DNA of 7,790 bases. Origin: an uncultured Collinsella sp. (GTDB lineage Bacteria > Actinomycetota > Coriobacteriia > Coriobacteriales > Coriobacteriaceae). Below, piece by piece: positions 1 through 5,460 of the stretch (position 1 is the first letter of the stretch; every line of letters starts with the position of its first letter). Made by a program: the position numbers and the translations under genes. The notes under the pieces are model-generated. The model worked only from the letters and a program-made list of their open reading frames with translations. It had not been told where the DNA came from and searched no databases. Where the stretch lies: contig CABSBA010000070.1 of assembly GCA_902475825.1 (NCBI GenBank), positions 1-7,790 on the forward strand, read 5' to 3'.

Positions 1-52
1 TTACCTTCGGTGCCGTGCGCATTTTGCCTAATGAGGATGAAAGGAAGGCACA

Positions 53-883
53 ATGAGCGACGAAGAGCTCAAAAAGGTTGCCAACGAGGTAAGGAAGGGC
101 ATCGTCACCGGCGTGCACGCTGCCAAGTCCGGCCATCCGGGCGGTTCGCTCGGCGCCGCTGACATCATGACCTATCTGTACTTTGAGGAAATGAACGTCG
201 ACCCGGCCGATCCCCGCAAGGCCGACCGCGATCGCTTTGTGCTCTCCAAGGGCCATTGCGCTCCGGGCCTGTATGCCGTGCTCGCCGAGCGCGGGTTCTT
301 CCCCAAGGAGGACCTCGAGACGCTGCGCCATATCGGCAGCCACCTGCAGGGTCACCCCAACATGAACGACACCCCGGGCGTCGACATGTCCACCGGCTCG
401 CTCGGCCAGGGCATCTCCGCCGCCGTGGGCATGGCCGTTGCCGCCAAGCACTGGGGCGATACTTATCGCACGTACGCCCTGCTAGGAGATGGCGAGAGCG
501 AGGAGGGCCAGGTCTGGGAGGCCGCCATGTTTGCCGGCAACCAGCAGCTCGACAATCTCTGCGTGATCGTCGACCACAATGGCCTGCAGATCGACGGCCC
601 CGTCGAGGAGGTCAACGACCCCATGCCGCTCGCCGACAAGTTCCGCGCCTTTAAGTTCCACGTGGTGGAGCTTGCCGACGGCAACGACTTCGACCAGATC
701 CGCGCCGCCTTTGCCGAGGCTCGCGCCACCAAGGGGCAGCCGACCGCCATTATTGCCGAGACCACAAAGGGCAAGGGCGTCTCCTTTATGGAGAACCAGG
801 TGGGTTGGCACGGTAAGGCCCCCAACGATGAACAGTTTGAGCAGGCCATGGCAGAGCTCACGGCCGCCGGAGAGGAGCTCTAG
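53..883 (+). CDS. tktN: Transketolase, N-terminal (thiamine diphosphate-binding) subunit
   Basis: This is the first half of a split transketolase, the TPP enzyme that moves two-carbon ketol units between sugar phosphates in the non-oxidative pentose phosphate pathway. The 276 residues match the usual length of such N-terminal subunits. Visible motifs are GHPGGS (27-32), SKGH (65-68), the TPP/metal motif starting at GDGE (145-148) and closing with DHNG (174-177; Asp146 to Asn176 is 30 residues, as in one-chain transketolases), TTKGKG (237-242) and WHGKAP (252-257). The start is well fixed: in-frame stops lie at 29-31, 32-34 and 38-40, and a Shine-Dalgarno stretch AAGGAAGG (41-48) sits 4 bases before the ATG. 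The next gene begins one base after the stop, so the two halves are almost certainly co-translated and assemble as a complex. The symbol is descriptive. DXS is unlikely because the GHPGGS and GLQIDG context is transketolase-like. Confidence 0.96.
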   Translation: MSDEELKKVANEVRKGIVTGVHAAKSGHPGGSLGAADIMTYLYFEEMNVDPADPRKADRDRFVLSKGHCAPGLYAVLAERGFFPKEDLETLRHIGSHLQGHPNMNDTPGVDMSTGSLGQGISAAVGMAVAAKHWGDTYRTYALLGDGESEEGQVWEAAMFAGNQQLDNLCVIVDHNGLQIDGPVEEVNDPMPLADKFRAFKFHVVELADGNDFDQIRAAFAEARATKGQPTAIIAETTKGKGVSFMENQVGWHGKAPNDEQFEQAMAELTAAGEEL

Positions 884-884
884 G

Positions 885-1826
885 ATGGCAGACGTCAAGA
901 AAATCGCCACGCGCGTAAGCTACGGCGAGGCCCTCGTCGAGCTCGCTAACGAGCACGATGACTTTGTGGTTCTCGACGCCGACCTGGCCGCCGCCACGCA
1001 GACCGGCAAGTTTAAGGCTGCCTGCCCCGATCGCTTTTTTGACGTGGGCATTGCCGAGAGCAACCTGATGGGCGTCGCCGCCGGTATCGCGACCACCGGT
1101 CGCGTTGCCTTTGCGAGCACCTTTGCCATGTTTGCCGCCGGCCGCGCTTTTGAGCAGGTCCGCAACTCCATTGGCTACCCGCACCTCAACGTCAAGATCG
1201 GCGCCACGCACGCCGGTATTTCGGTGGGCGAGGATGGTGCCACGCACCAGTGCTGCGAGGATATCGCCCTTATGCGCGTCATTCCCGGCATGACCGTCAT
1301 CGTTCCCGCCGACGACGTCGAGGCCCGTGCTGTGACGCGCGCCGCCTACGAGTGCGACGGCCCCGTGTACATGCGCTTTGCCCGTCTGGCCTCGCCGGTT
1401 ATCAACGACCCCGAGACCTACAAGTTTGAACTGGGTAAGGGCATCGTTATGCGCGAGGGCGCCGACGTTACCATCATCGCCTGCGGTCTGATGGTCGGCG
1501 AGGCTCTCGAGGCCGCCGAGCAGCTCGCTGCCGAGGGCATCGACGCCGAGGTCATCAACATGCACACCATCAAGCCCATCGATGCCGACCTGATCGTCAA
1601 GAGCGCCAGCAAGACCGGCCACGTCGTGACCGTCGAGGAGCACTCCGTGATCGGTGGCCTGGGCAGCGCCGTTGCCGACGTTCTGTGCGAGCAGTGCCCG
1701 ACGCCGCTCAAGAAGATCGGCGTCAACGACACGTTCGGCGAGTCCGGCCCGGGCGCCGAGCTCCTGCACAAGTACGGCCTGGACGCCGCCAACATCGTGG
1801 CGACCACCAAGGAGTTCTTGGCCTAA
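885..1826 (+). CDS. tktC: Transketolase, C-terminal (pyrimidine-binding and C-terminal domain) subunit
   Basis: This is the second half of the split transketolase (313 residues), supplying the pyrimidine-binding domain and the C-terminal domain. The catalytic glutamate that activates the TPP aminopyrimidine is Glu58 in the GIAESN motif (55-60). The conserved THAGISVGEDGATHQ stretch (108-122) and PADDVEA (141-147) follow, and the C-terminal domain begins near residue 185 and contains EEHSVIGGLG (251-260) and NDTFGESG (281-288). The reading frame stays open far upstream (to 579), but translation most likely begins at the ATG at 885: GGAGAGGAG (869-877) lies 7 bases upstream, and MADVKKIATRVSYGEAL is a normal family N terminus. 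The gene follows tktN by one base and ends at TAA (1824-1826), shortly before a hairpin terminator. Active sites in this family form from both halves, so neither product should work alone (family knowledge). Confidence 0.96.
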   Translation: MADVKKIATRVSYGEALVELANEHDDFVVLDADLAAATQTGKFKAACPDRFFDVGIAESNLMGVAAGIATTGRVAFASTFAMFAAGRAFEQVRNSIGYPHLNVKIGATHAGISVGEDGATHQCCEDIALMRVIPGMTVIVPADDVEARAVTRAAYECDGPVYMRFARLASPVINDPETYKFELGKGIVMREGADVTIIACGLMVGEALEAAEQLAAEGIDAEVINMHTIKPIDADLIVKSASKTGHVVTVEEHSVIGGLGSAVADVLCEQCPTPLKKIGVNDTFGESGPGAELLHKYGLDAANIVATTKEFLA

Positions 1827-1874
1827 GGCAAGGCGGATCTCAAGGACTGCTTCGCCAGAACTATGGAAACCCGG

Positions 1875-1906
1875 CAGGGGCGCTCTCTTGGAGGGCGCCC
1901 CTGTTT
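1875..1906 (+). terminator. Hairpin terminator of the transketolase operon
   Basis: A 13-pair stem is formed by 1875-1887 and 1891-1903, with one G-U pair and a 3-base TTG loop (1888-1890), followed by only three T residues (1904-1906). The GC-rich stem is strong but the U-tract is short, so termination may be partial. It lies 48 bases after the tktC stop, and a palindromic repeat begins at 1908. Confidence 0.75.
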
Positions 1907-1907
1907 C

Positions 1908-1974
1908 AGTTGCGGTGAAATAAGGACTGTTTTGCCAGCCTAAAGGCTCAATTAATCCGCATTTCACCGCAACT
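1908..1974. repeat. Palindromic repeat A, copy 1 (degenerate loop side)
   Basis: Perfect 14-bp inverted arms, AGTTGCGGTGAAAT at 1908-1921 and its complement at 1961-1974, enclose 39 bases. The loop has its own small stem AGCC/GGCT (1937-1940 with 1945-1948). The left half continues as AAGGACTGTTTTGCC and matches the left half of copy 2 (2768-2836) with two differences over 27 bases starting at GTTGCGG; the right half has diverged beyond the core arm. The right arm lies inside the coding region of the minus-strand gene (1948-2679), and that gene's stop codon falls in the loop. No target-site duplication is seen at its edges. Confidence 0.85.
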
Positions 1975-2679
1975 TCCGAAGGCGTTCCCGCTTGTGCCGG
2001 CGCCGTCGCGACGATTGATTGCGGCTTGGCACAGTGCAGCGACATCGGGGGCATCGCTGCCTCTGTATGTCATGGCGAGCAAAGCGGCATCATAGATTTC
2101 ATCATTGGTCACATCGGCGGCATCAATGGGGCAGAAGGCGAGAATCGAATCCTGTTCTGCAAGCTCGGCCAGATCGATCGTTTCATCCATGGCAAAGGCA
2201 TCATCGAGGACGAGTGTGGCACTCGTGCATGGAATTTGATAGATCGTGCCATCCGCAGCGATAGGGGAACCTGCTGCCTCGAGCGTGTAGACACCTTGTA
2301 TGAGATTGATGCCAGAGCCATCGGAGGCGACGAACTCAATCCTGTCGACCGTTATTCCGTCGATGGTCTTGCCCGTAATATGTATCGGAACGCGCGATGC
2401 CCCGTTATCGGTGTCCCAGCCCGCAGCCGCGACATCCAGCACAATGGCGTGCTCCGAATGGGCGGATACGAAGTGTGACAACACCTGCCGCAGATGAAGG
2501 CCCATACAGCTACCGCCGACAATGCCAATTACCAGCATGCAGGTAAGGATGACCGCAACGTGGTTCCGAGGCTTTACCCGAAGCCCAGAATCAGCAGAGA
2601 TGCCATTGACGGCAGCCCCGCACGCTGTGCAGTACCTCACGCCATCGCGCAACTCAGCTCCACAATAAGGACAATTCAT
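1948..2679 (-). CDS. Zinc-ribbon single-pass membrane protein of unknown function
   Basis: I do not recognise a named gene. The 243-residue product opens with a four-cysteine zinc ribbon, CPYC (3-6) and CTAC (17-20), followed by a short basic linker and one hydrophobic segment (about 40-62, VAVILTCMLVIGIVGG core). The remaining roughly 180 residues have a beta-rich, acidic look and would lie outside the membrane if the ribbon is cytoplasmic. The start at 2679 is chosen because zinc-ribbon proteins typically begin MNCPYCGAEL and a G-rich stretch (GGGGG) lies 6 bases upstream. A TTG at 2754 and ATGs at 2709 and 2697 are alternatives without a good Shine-Dalgarno. The last residues (about 236-240, SCGEM) are encoded by an arm of repeat A. 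GC is lower than in its neighbours and codon use is looser (AGG, CGG and A/T-ending codons), consistent with acquisition or weak selection. It is transcribed toward the transketolase operon. Confidence 0.8.
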   Translation of the reverse strand: MNCPYCGAELRDGVRYCTACGAAVNGISADSGLRVKPRNHVAVILTCMLVIGIVGGSCMGLHLRQVLSHFVSAHSEHAIVLDVAAAGWDTDNGASRVPIHITGKTIDGITVDRIEFVASDGSGINLIQGVYTLEAAGSPIAADGTIYQIPCTSATLVLDDAFAMDETIDLAELAEQDSILAFCPIDAADVTNDEIYDAALLAMTYRGSDAPDVAALCQAAINRRDGAGTSGNAFGSCGEMRIN

Positions 2680-2742
2680 ACTGGCCCCCACAACCATAGG
2701 CGTTCCCATCGAGGCCACTGTAAATCGACAATCCAAATTCGA

Positions 2743-2752
2743 GTTGCGCAAC
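2743..2752. promoter_or_regulatory. 10-bp palindrome upstream of the zinc-ribbon gene
   Basis: GTTGCGCAAC is a perfect palindrome 64 bases before the chosen start codon on the minus strand. On the same strand a TATATT hexamer (2763-2768 read in reverse) could be a -10 box placing transcription start just ahead of this palindrome, which would make it an early leader or operator site. No convincing -35 box accompanies it, and the region behind the hexamer is repeat A copy 2. This is a suggestion only. Confidence 0.2.
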
Positions 2753-2767
2753 AATGAGCCCCAATAT

Positions 2768-2836
2768 AAGTTGCGGTGAAATAGGAACTGTTTTGCGGTT
2801 TGACCAGCAAAAACAGTCCCTATTTCACCGCAACTT
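2768..2836. repeat. Palindromic repeat A, copy 2 (near-perfect hairpin)
   Basis: Arms at 2768-2794 and 2810-2836 are inverted copies with 26 of 27 positions matching (the mismatch is 2786 against 2818). They begin AAGTTGCGGTGAAATAGG and end CTGTTTT, with a 15-base centre. The first bases of the centre can extend the stem (GC at 2795-2796 with GC at 2807-2808). It lies 88 bases upstream of the chosen start of the zinc-ribbon gene, and its core arm is shared with copy 1 at that gene's 3' end, so the two copies bracket the gene. It looks like a REP- or MITE-like intergenic element; no transposase is present in the window. Confidence 0.88.
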
Positions 2837-2964
2837 TTAAAGAGGCCATATCAAGCAGGATTTCTATTGGGATAAGGGCCCAGCACAACAAAGTGCAATT
2901 CAGACCCTCCCAACTTTGTGTGCGCAGCATCTCAAGTTGGTGCGGCGGCCCCTTAGTAGCCGCA
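2837..2964. other. Gene-free stretch with consecutive short inverted repeats
   Basis: No plausible coding region is visible. Short inverted repeats follow one another: CACAACAAAGT (2884-2894) against ACTTTGTGTG (2913-2922) with one bulged base, CCAACTT (2910-2916) against AAGTTGG (2934-2940), and TGCGGC (2941-2946) against GCCGCA (2959-2964). The first two overlap, so they would be alternative rather than simultaneous structures. The stretch could be a decayed repeat, a structured RNA or nothing; no known RNA family is recognised. Confidence 0.35.
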
Positions 2965-3087
2965 GGCCGCGCACAGGGTTACCTCCCAAATCTTTCCGCA
3001 GGACGGAGGAGTCCCCGCAGCGCGAAGCGCACAGCGGGGACTCCGACATGTCCGAGGACGATTTGGGAGGTAACCCTGTGCGCGGCC
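2965..3087. repeat. Nested inverted repeat B (28-bp perfect arms, 123 bases)
   Basis: Outer arms 2965-2992 and 3060-3087 are perfect inverted copies of 28 bp (starting GGCCGCGCACAGGG). Inside is a second perfect 11-bp pair, GGAGTCCCCGC (3008-3018) with GCGGGGACTCC (3034-3044), and inside that GCGC-GAA-GCGC (3020-3030). As single-stranded RNA or DNA it would fold into one long stacked hairpin with an internal loop. It lies upstream of the likely ftsE promoter, so it is probably not part of the ftsE mRNA. There is no coding region of note and no obvious target duplication. A palindromic mobile element (MITE- or REP-like) is the simplest reading. Confidence 0.85.
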
Positions 3088-3114
3088 GGTGAGATCAAAA
3101 CCCCGCCATGCTTC

Positions 3115-3145
3115 TTATGTGCAGCAAAGCTAATGCTGCTAAAAT
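3115..3145 (+). promoter_or_regulatory. Likely ftsE promoter (extended -10)
   Basis: TGCTAAAAT at 3137-3145 is an extended -10 box (TGn followed by TAAAAT), with only a weak -35 candidate (TTATGT, 3115-3120, 19-base spacing). Transcription would start near 3152, about 39 bases before the GTG of ftsE, leaving room for the TAAGGAG Shine-Dalgarno (3179-3185). An inverted repeat GCAGCA (3121-3126) and TGCTGC (3134-3139) sits directly over the spacer and could be an operator. Confidence 0.5.
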
Positions 3146-3190
3146 ACAAAGCGCTCATGTAGTTTAAACGTACGACGATAAGGAGCACCA

Positions 3191-4411
3191 GTGGGTAACC
3201 ACTTCCGTACCTCCGGTGCGGGCGATGACGCCCCCAAGACGCAGCCAGGCGCCGCGGGCACTCGTTTCGCCACCCCGGATTCAGAGGATCAGCTGTTTAG
3301 CCCGATCCCCGCACAGCCGGCAGATCAGGCACAGCCGGCATCAGATCCCTTTGCCTACAATCCCACCAATGATGTCGAGCTTTCCGAGGCCGCGGGTTTT
3401 GAGCCCGTGCAGAAGGTGACCGCTCGCGTGGATCAGCCCCAGGCGGACGCTGTCGCGCCGCAACCTGTCATGGCCGGTATTCCCGACCCCATGGCTCCTG
3501 CGACTCCGGCGCCACAGCCTGCGCAGTCCGGTCTTTTTGCCGGTATTCCCGATCCTACGCAGCCCGCGGCTCCCGTAGTCGAGAGCGATCAGGCCGCCGA
3601 GGTCGCAAGCCTCGACAATGCGCTCAACAACCCCGACTTTACGTCGGTGTTTGCGCCCATCGATCCGCAGGCCAGCCGCAAGAAGATGGCCAAGCAGGCC
3701 GGTGTCGAGCCCGTCATCCTCATGGAGCACGTCACCAAAATCTACCCGGCACAGCCCAACAAGCCCGCGCTCGACGACATCAACATCGAGATCTATCCTG
3801 GTGAGTTTGTCTTCCTGGTCGGTCACTCCGGCTCGGGTAAGACCACGCTGCTTTCGACGCTCAACCGCGACGTCAAGCCGACGAGCGGCCGCATTTTGGT
3901 CGCCGGCCAGGACCTCATGAAGATCAAGAACCGCAAAGTTCCGTTCTTGCGTCGCCAGATCGGTGCCGTGTTCCAGGACTTTAAGCTCCTGCCGCAGAAG
4001 ACCGCCTACGAAAACGTGGCGTTTGCCCTGCAGTGCATCGGCAAGCCGCGCTCGGTCGTTCGTGCCCAGGTGCCCGAGGTGCTTCGCCTCGTTGGCCTCA
4101 CCGGCAAGGAAAAGAACTATCCGCATGAGCTCTCCGGTGGCGAGCAGCAGCGTGTCGCCGTTGCCCGCGCTATGGTCAACCGTCCGCCGCTGCTTATTTG
4201 CGACGAGCCCACGGGCAACCTCGACCCCGCGATCTCGCTGGGCATCATGAAGCTGCTCGAGCGCATTAACCGTACCGGCACCACCGTGATCGTCGCCACG
4301 CACGACCGCGAGATGGTCGATAGCATGCACCGTCGCGTGATCGCCCTCGAGGGCGGCCACGTAATCCGCGACCAGGAGAGGGGAGGTTACGGCAACTATG
4401 GCACCAACTAA
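3191..4411 (+). CDS. ftsE: Cell-division ABC transporter ATPase FtsE with a long N-terminal extension
   Basis: FtsE is the cytoplasmic ATPase of the FtsEX complex, which uses ATP to drive shape changes in FtsX and so switch on cell-wall hydrolases at the division site. The ABC domain fills residues about 173-395: Walker A GHSGSGKTT (211-219), Q-loop FQDFKLLP (Gln262), signature LSGGEQQR (314-321), Walker B LLICDEP (Glu339), D-loop NLDP (343-346) and H-loop His371. Usual FtsE proteins are about 220-230 residues; this one is 406 because residues 1 to about 172 form an extra region rich in Pro, Ala, Gln and Asp, with AGIPDP twice (95-100, 117-122) and no membrane segment. The GTG start is supported by TAAGGAG five bases upstream, a promoter just before it, and GC-rich third positions throughout the extension. 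An internal ATG (codon 166, at 3686) could give a standard-length FtsE but has no good Shine-Dalgarno. The gene overlaps ftsX by 14 bases. Confidence 0.95.
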   Translation: MGNHFRTSGAGDDAPKTQPGAAGTRFATPDSEDQLFSPIPAQPADQAQPASDPFAYNPTNDVELSEAAGFEPVQKVTARVDQPQADAVAPQPVMAGIPDPMAPATPAPQPAQSGLFAGIPDPTQPAAPVVESDQAAEVASLDNALNNPDFTSVFAPIDPQASRKKMAKQAGVEPVILMEHVTKIYPAQPNKPALDDINIEIYPGEFVFLVGHSGSGKTTLLSTLNRDVKPTSGRILVAGQDLMKIKNRKVPFLRRQIGAVFQDFKLLPQKTAYENVAFALQCIGKPRSVVRAQVPEVLRLVGLTGKEKNYPHELSGGEQQRVAVARAMVNRPPLLICDEPTGNLDPAISLGIMKLLERINRTGTTVIVATHDREMVDSMHRRVIALEGGHVIRDQERGGYGNYGTN

Positions 4412-5318
4412 CGTGGGCTATTCGCTCAAAGAGGCTATCAGCCACTTCTTCCGTAACTGGACCACCTCGCTCGGCGCCGTCATCACGATCTTCCTTTCGC
4501 TGTTTATCATCGGCCTGTTCATTATGGGTTCCGCGATGCTGAACTCCGTGATCGGTACCGTCGAGGATCAGGTTGTCATCAATGCCTTTATTAGCGATGA
4601 CGCCGATCAGGCAGACGTCCAGGCCTTTGAGGCCGAGCTCAAGACGTGGAGCAACGTCAAGTCCGTGACCTATAAGGACAAGGACGACGCGCTGGCCGAG
4701 TACACGAGCAAGATGTCGGGCAACGCCGACGCCACCATGAGCGCGCTCGACGGCCAGAATCCGCTGCCCGCCTCGTTTGCGATTGAGATGGACGATCCGT
4801 CTCAGGTCGAGAGCACTGCCAAGAAGCTCAAGAAGAACGCCGACTTCCAAAAGATCGCGGACGACGGCGACGTCAACGCGAGCGTGCTGTATGGCCAGGA
4901 GGAAGTGAGCCGCCTGTTCCAGGTGACCAACTACATCCGTATCGCCGCCGTGGTGCTCGTCGGCCTGCTGACCTTTATCGCGTTCATCTTTATCAACAAC
5001 ACGATTCGCCTGTCCATCACGGCGCGTCGTCGCGAGATTGCGATTATGCGCCTGGTGGGCGCCAGCAACGGCTTCATTCGCGGGCCGTTCATTACCGAGG
5101 GCGTGCTTCAGGCCATTCTGGGCTCGCTGCTTTCCATCGGTGTTTTGGAGCTGCTGCGCAATCTGATGGTTCCTCGCCTGCAGGAGAGTGTCGGCTGGAT
5201 GTCGTTTGCGCTGCCGATGCAGTACTATCTGGTGACCTACGCCGCACTGATTCTTGTCGGCGTGATCATCGGCCTCTTTGGCTCTGCCATCGCCATGCGC
5301 CGTTATCTGCGCGTGTAA
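4398..5318 (+). CDS. ftsX: Cell-division membrane protein FtsX
   Basis: FtsX is the membrane half of FtsEX. The 306 residues show the expected topology: a cytoplasmic N terminus (GYSLKEAISHFFRNW, 7-21), a first membrane segment at about 24-46, a large extracytoplasmic domain (about 50-175) that in this family contacts peptidoglycan hydrolases or their adaptors, then three more membrane segments (about 178-202, 230-250 and 277-299) and a short basic C terminus. The conserved ARRREIAIMRLVGAS stretch (209-223) is the FtsX-type coupling loop that meets the ATPase. Translation starts at an ATG inside the end of ftsE (14-base overlap), with GGGGAGG (4380-4386) about 11 bases upstream, indicating coupled expression. 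A strong terminator follows its stop. The hydrolase partner is not encoded in the window. Confidence 0.96.
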   Translation: MAPTNVGYSLKEAISHFFRNWTTSLGAVITIFLSLFIIGLFIMGSAMLNSVIGTVEDQVVINAFISDDADQADVQAFEAELKTWSNVKSVTYKDKDDALAEYTSKMSGNADATMSALDGQNPLPASFAIEMDDPSQVESTAKKLKKNADFQKIADDGDVNASVLYGQEEVSRLFQVTNYIRIAAVVLVGLLTFIAFIFINNTIRLSITARRREIAIMRLVGASNGFIRGPFITEGVLQAILGSLLSIGVLELLRNLMVPRLQESVGWMSFALPMQYYLVTYAALILVGVIIGLFGSAIAMRRYLRV

Positions 5319-5342
5319 GCGCTGCGGATATGCCGTCTGCAA

Positions 5343-5376
5343 CGGGTCGTCCCTTTCCGGGGGCGGCCCGTTTTTT
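5343..5376 (+). terminator. Rho-independent terminator of ftsEX
   Basis: An 11-pair stem (5343-5353 with 5360-5370, two G-U pairs) closes a 6-base loop TTTCCG and runs directly into six T residues (5371-5376). It begins 24 bases after the ftsX stop and separates ftsEX from rnr. Confidence 0.92.
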
Positions 5377-5460
5377 GATCCCCTGGGGACGGAGGAAAAC
5401 GGATCACTTAGGGGGTCGGTCGATTCGAGTGATCCGCGATCCTGCTGTCCCCTAGGGATC
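5377..5460. repeat. Nested inverted repeat C between ftsX and rnr
   Basis: Outer arms GATCCCCTGGGGAC (5377-5390) and GTCCCCTAGGGATC (5447-5460) pair at 12 of 14 positions, and inner arms CGGATCACT (5400-5408) and AGTGATCCG (5428-5436) pair perfectly; the segments between differ in length by one base. Each outer arm is itself close to palindromic. The element starts on the base after the terminator T-tract and ends about 50 bases before rnr. It contains GGACGGAGGA (5387-5396), also present in repeat B at 3001-3010. No coding content. Confidence 0.78.

Noticed and set aside
2..31. End of an upstream gene (YLRCRAHFA stop)
   Set aside because: Nine codons before a stop are too few to support a coding call.
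579..884. Upstream open extension of the tktC frame
   Set aside because: It overlaps tktN out of frame and encodes Ser/Pro/Arg-rich nonsense; the ATG at 885 has a Shine-Dalgarno and the family N terminus.
858..2054. Minus-strand open frame opposite tktC (398 codons)
   Set aside because: It is antisense to a confident gene, with low-complexity Gly/Ala/Val/Asp-rich product and no motifs.
2680..2754. TTG start adding 25 residues to the zinc-ribbon protein
   Set aside because: The added residues are not family-like and the TTG lacks a Shine-Dalgarno; MNCPYCGAEL is a typical start for such proteins.
1908..2836. CRISPR array
   Set aside because: Only two palindromic copies about 860 bases apart with a gene between them; no regularly spaced short repeats or cas genes.
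1908..2836. Insertion sequence with repeat A as terminal inverted repeats
   Set aside because: The enclosed gene is a zinc-ribbon membrane protein, not a transposase, each copy is a self-contained palindrome, and no target duplication is visible.
2965..3087. Repeat B as a rho-independent terminator
   Set aside because: The stem is far longer than normal, has an internal loop, and is not followed by a T-run on either strand.
2800..3162. Plus-strand frame of 120 codons across repeats A and B
   Set aside because: It begins inside repeat A, runs through the repeat B hairpin, and lacks a ribosome binding site; composition is not protein-like.
2979..3188. Small minus-strand frame (69 codons) across repeat B
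   Set aside because: Its content is set by the inverted repeat, and it has no Shine-Dalgarno or recognisable motif.
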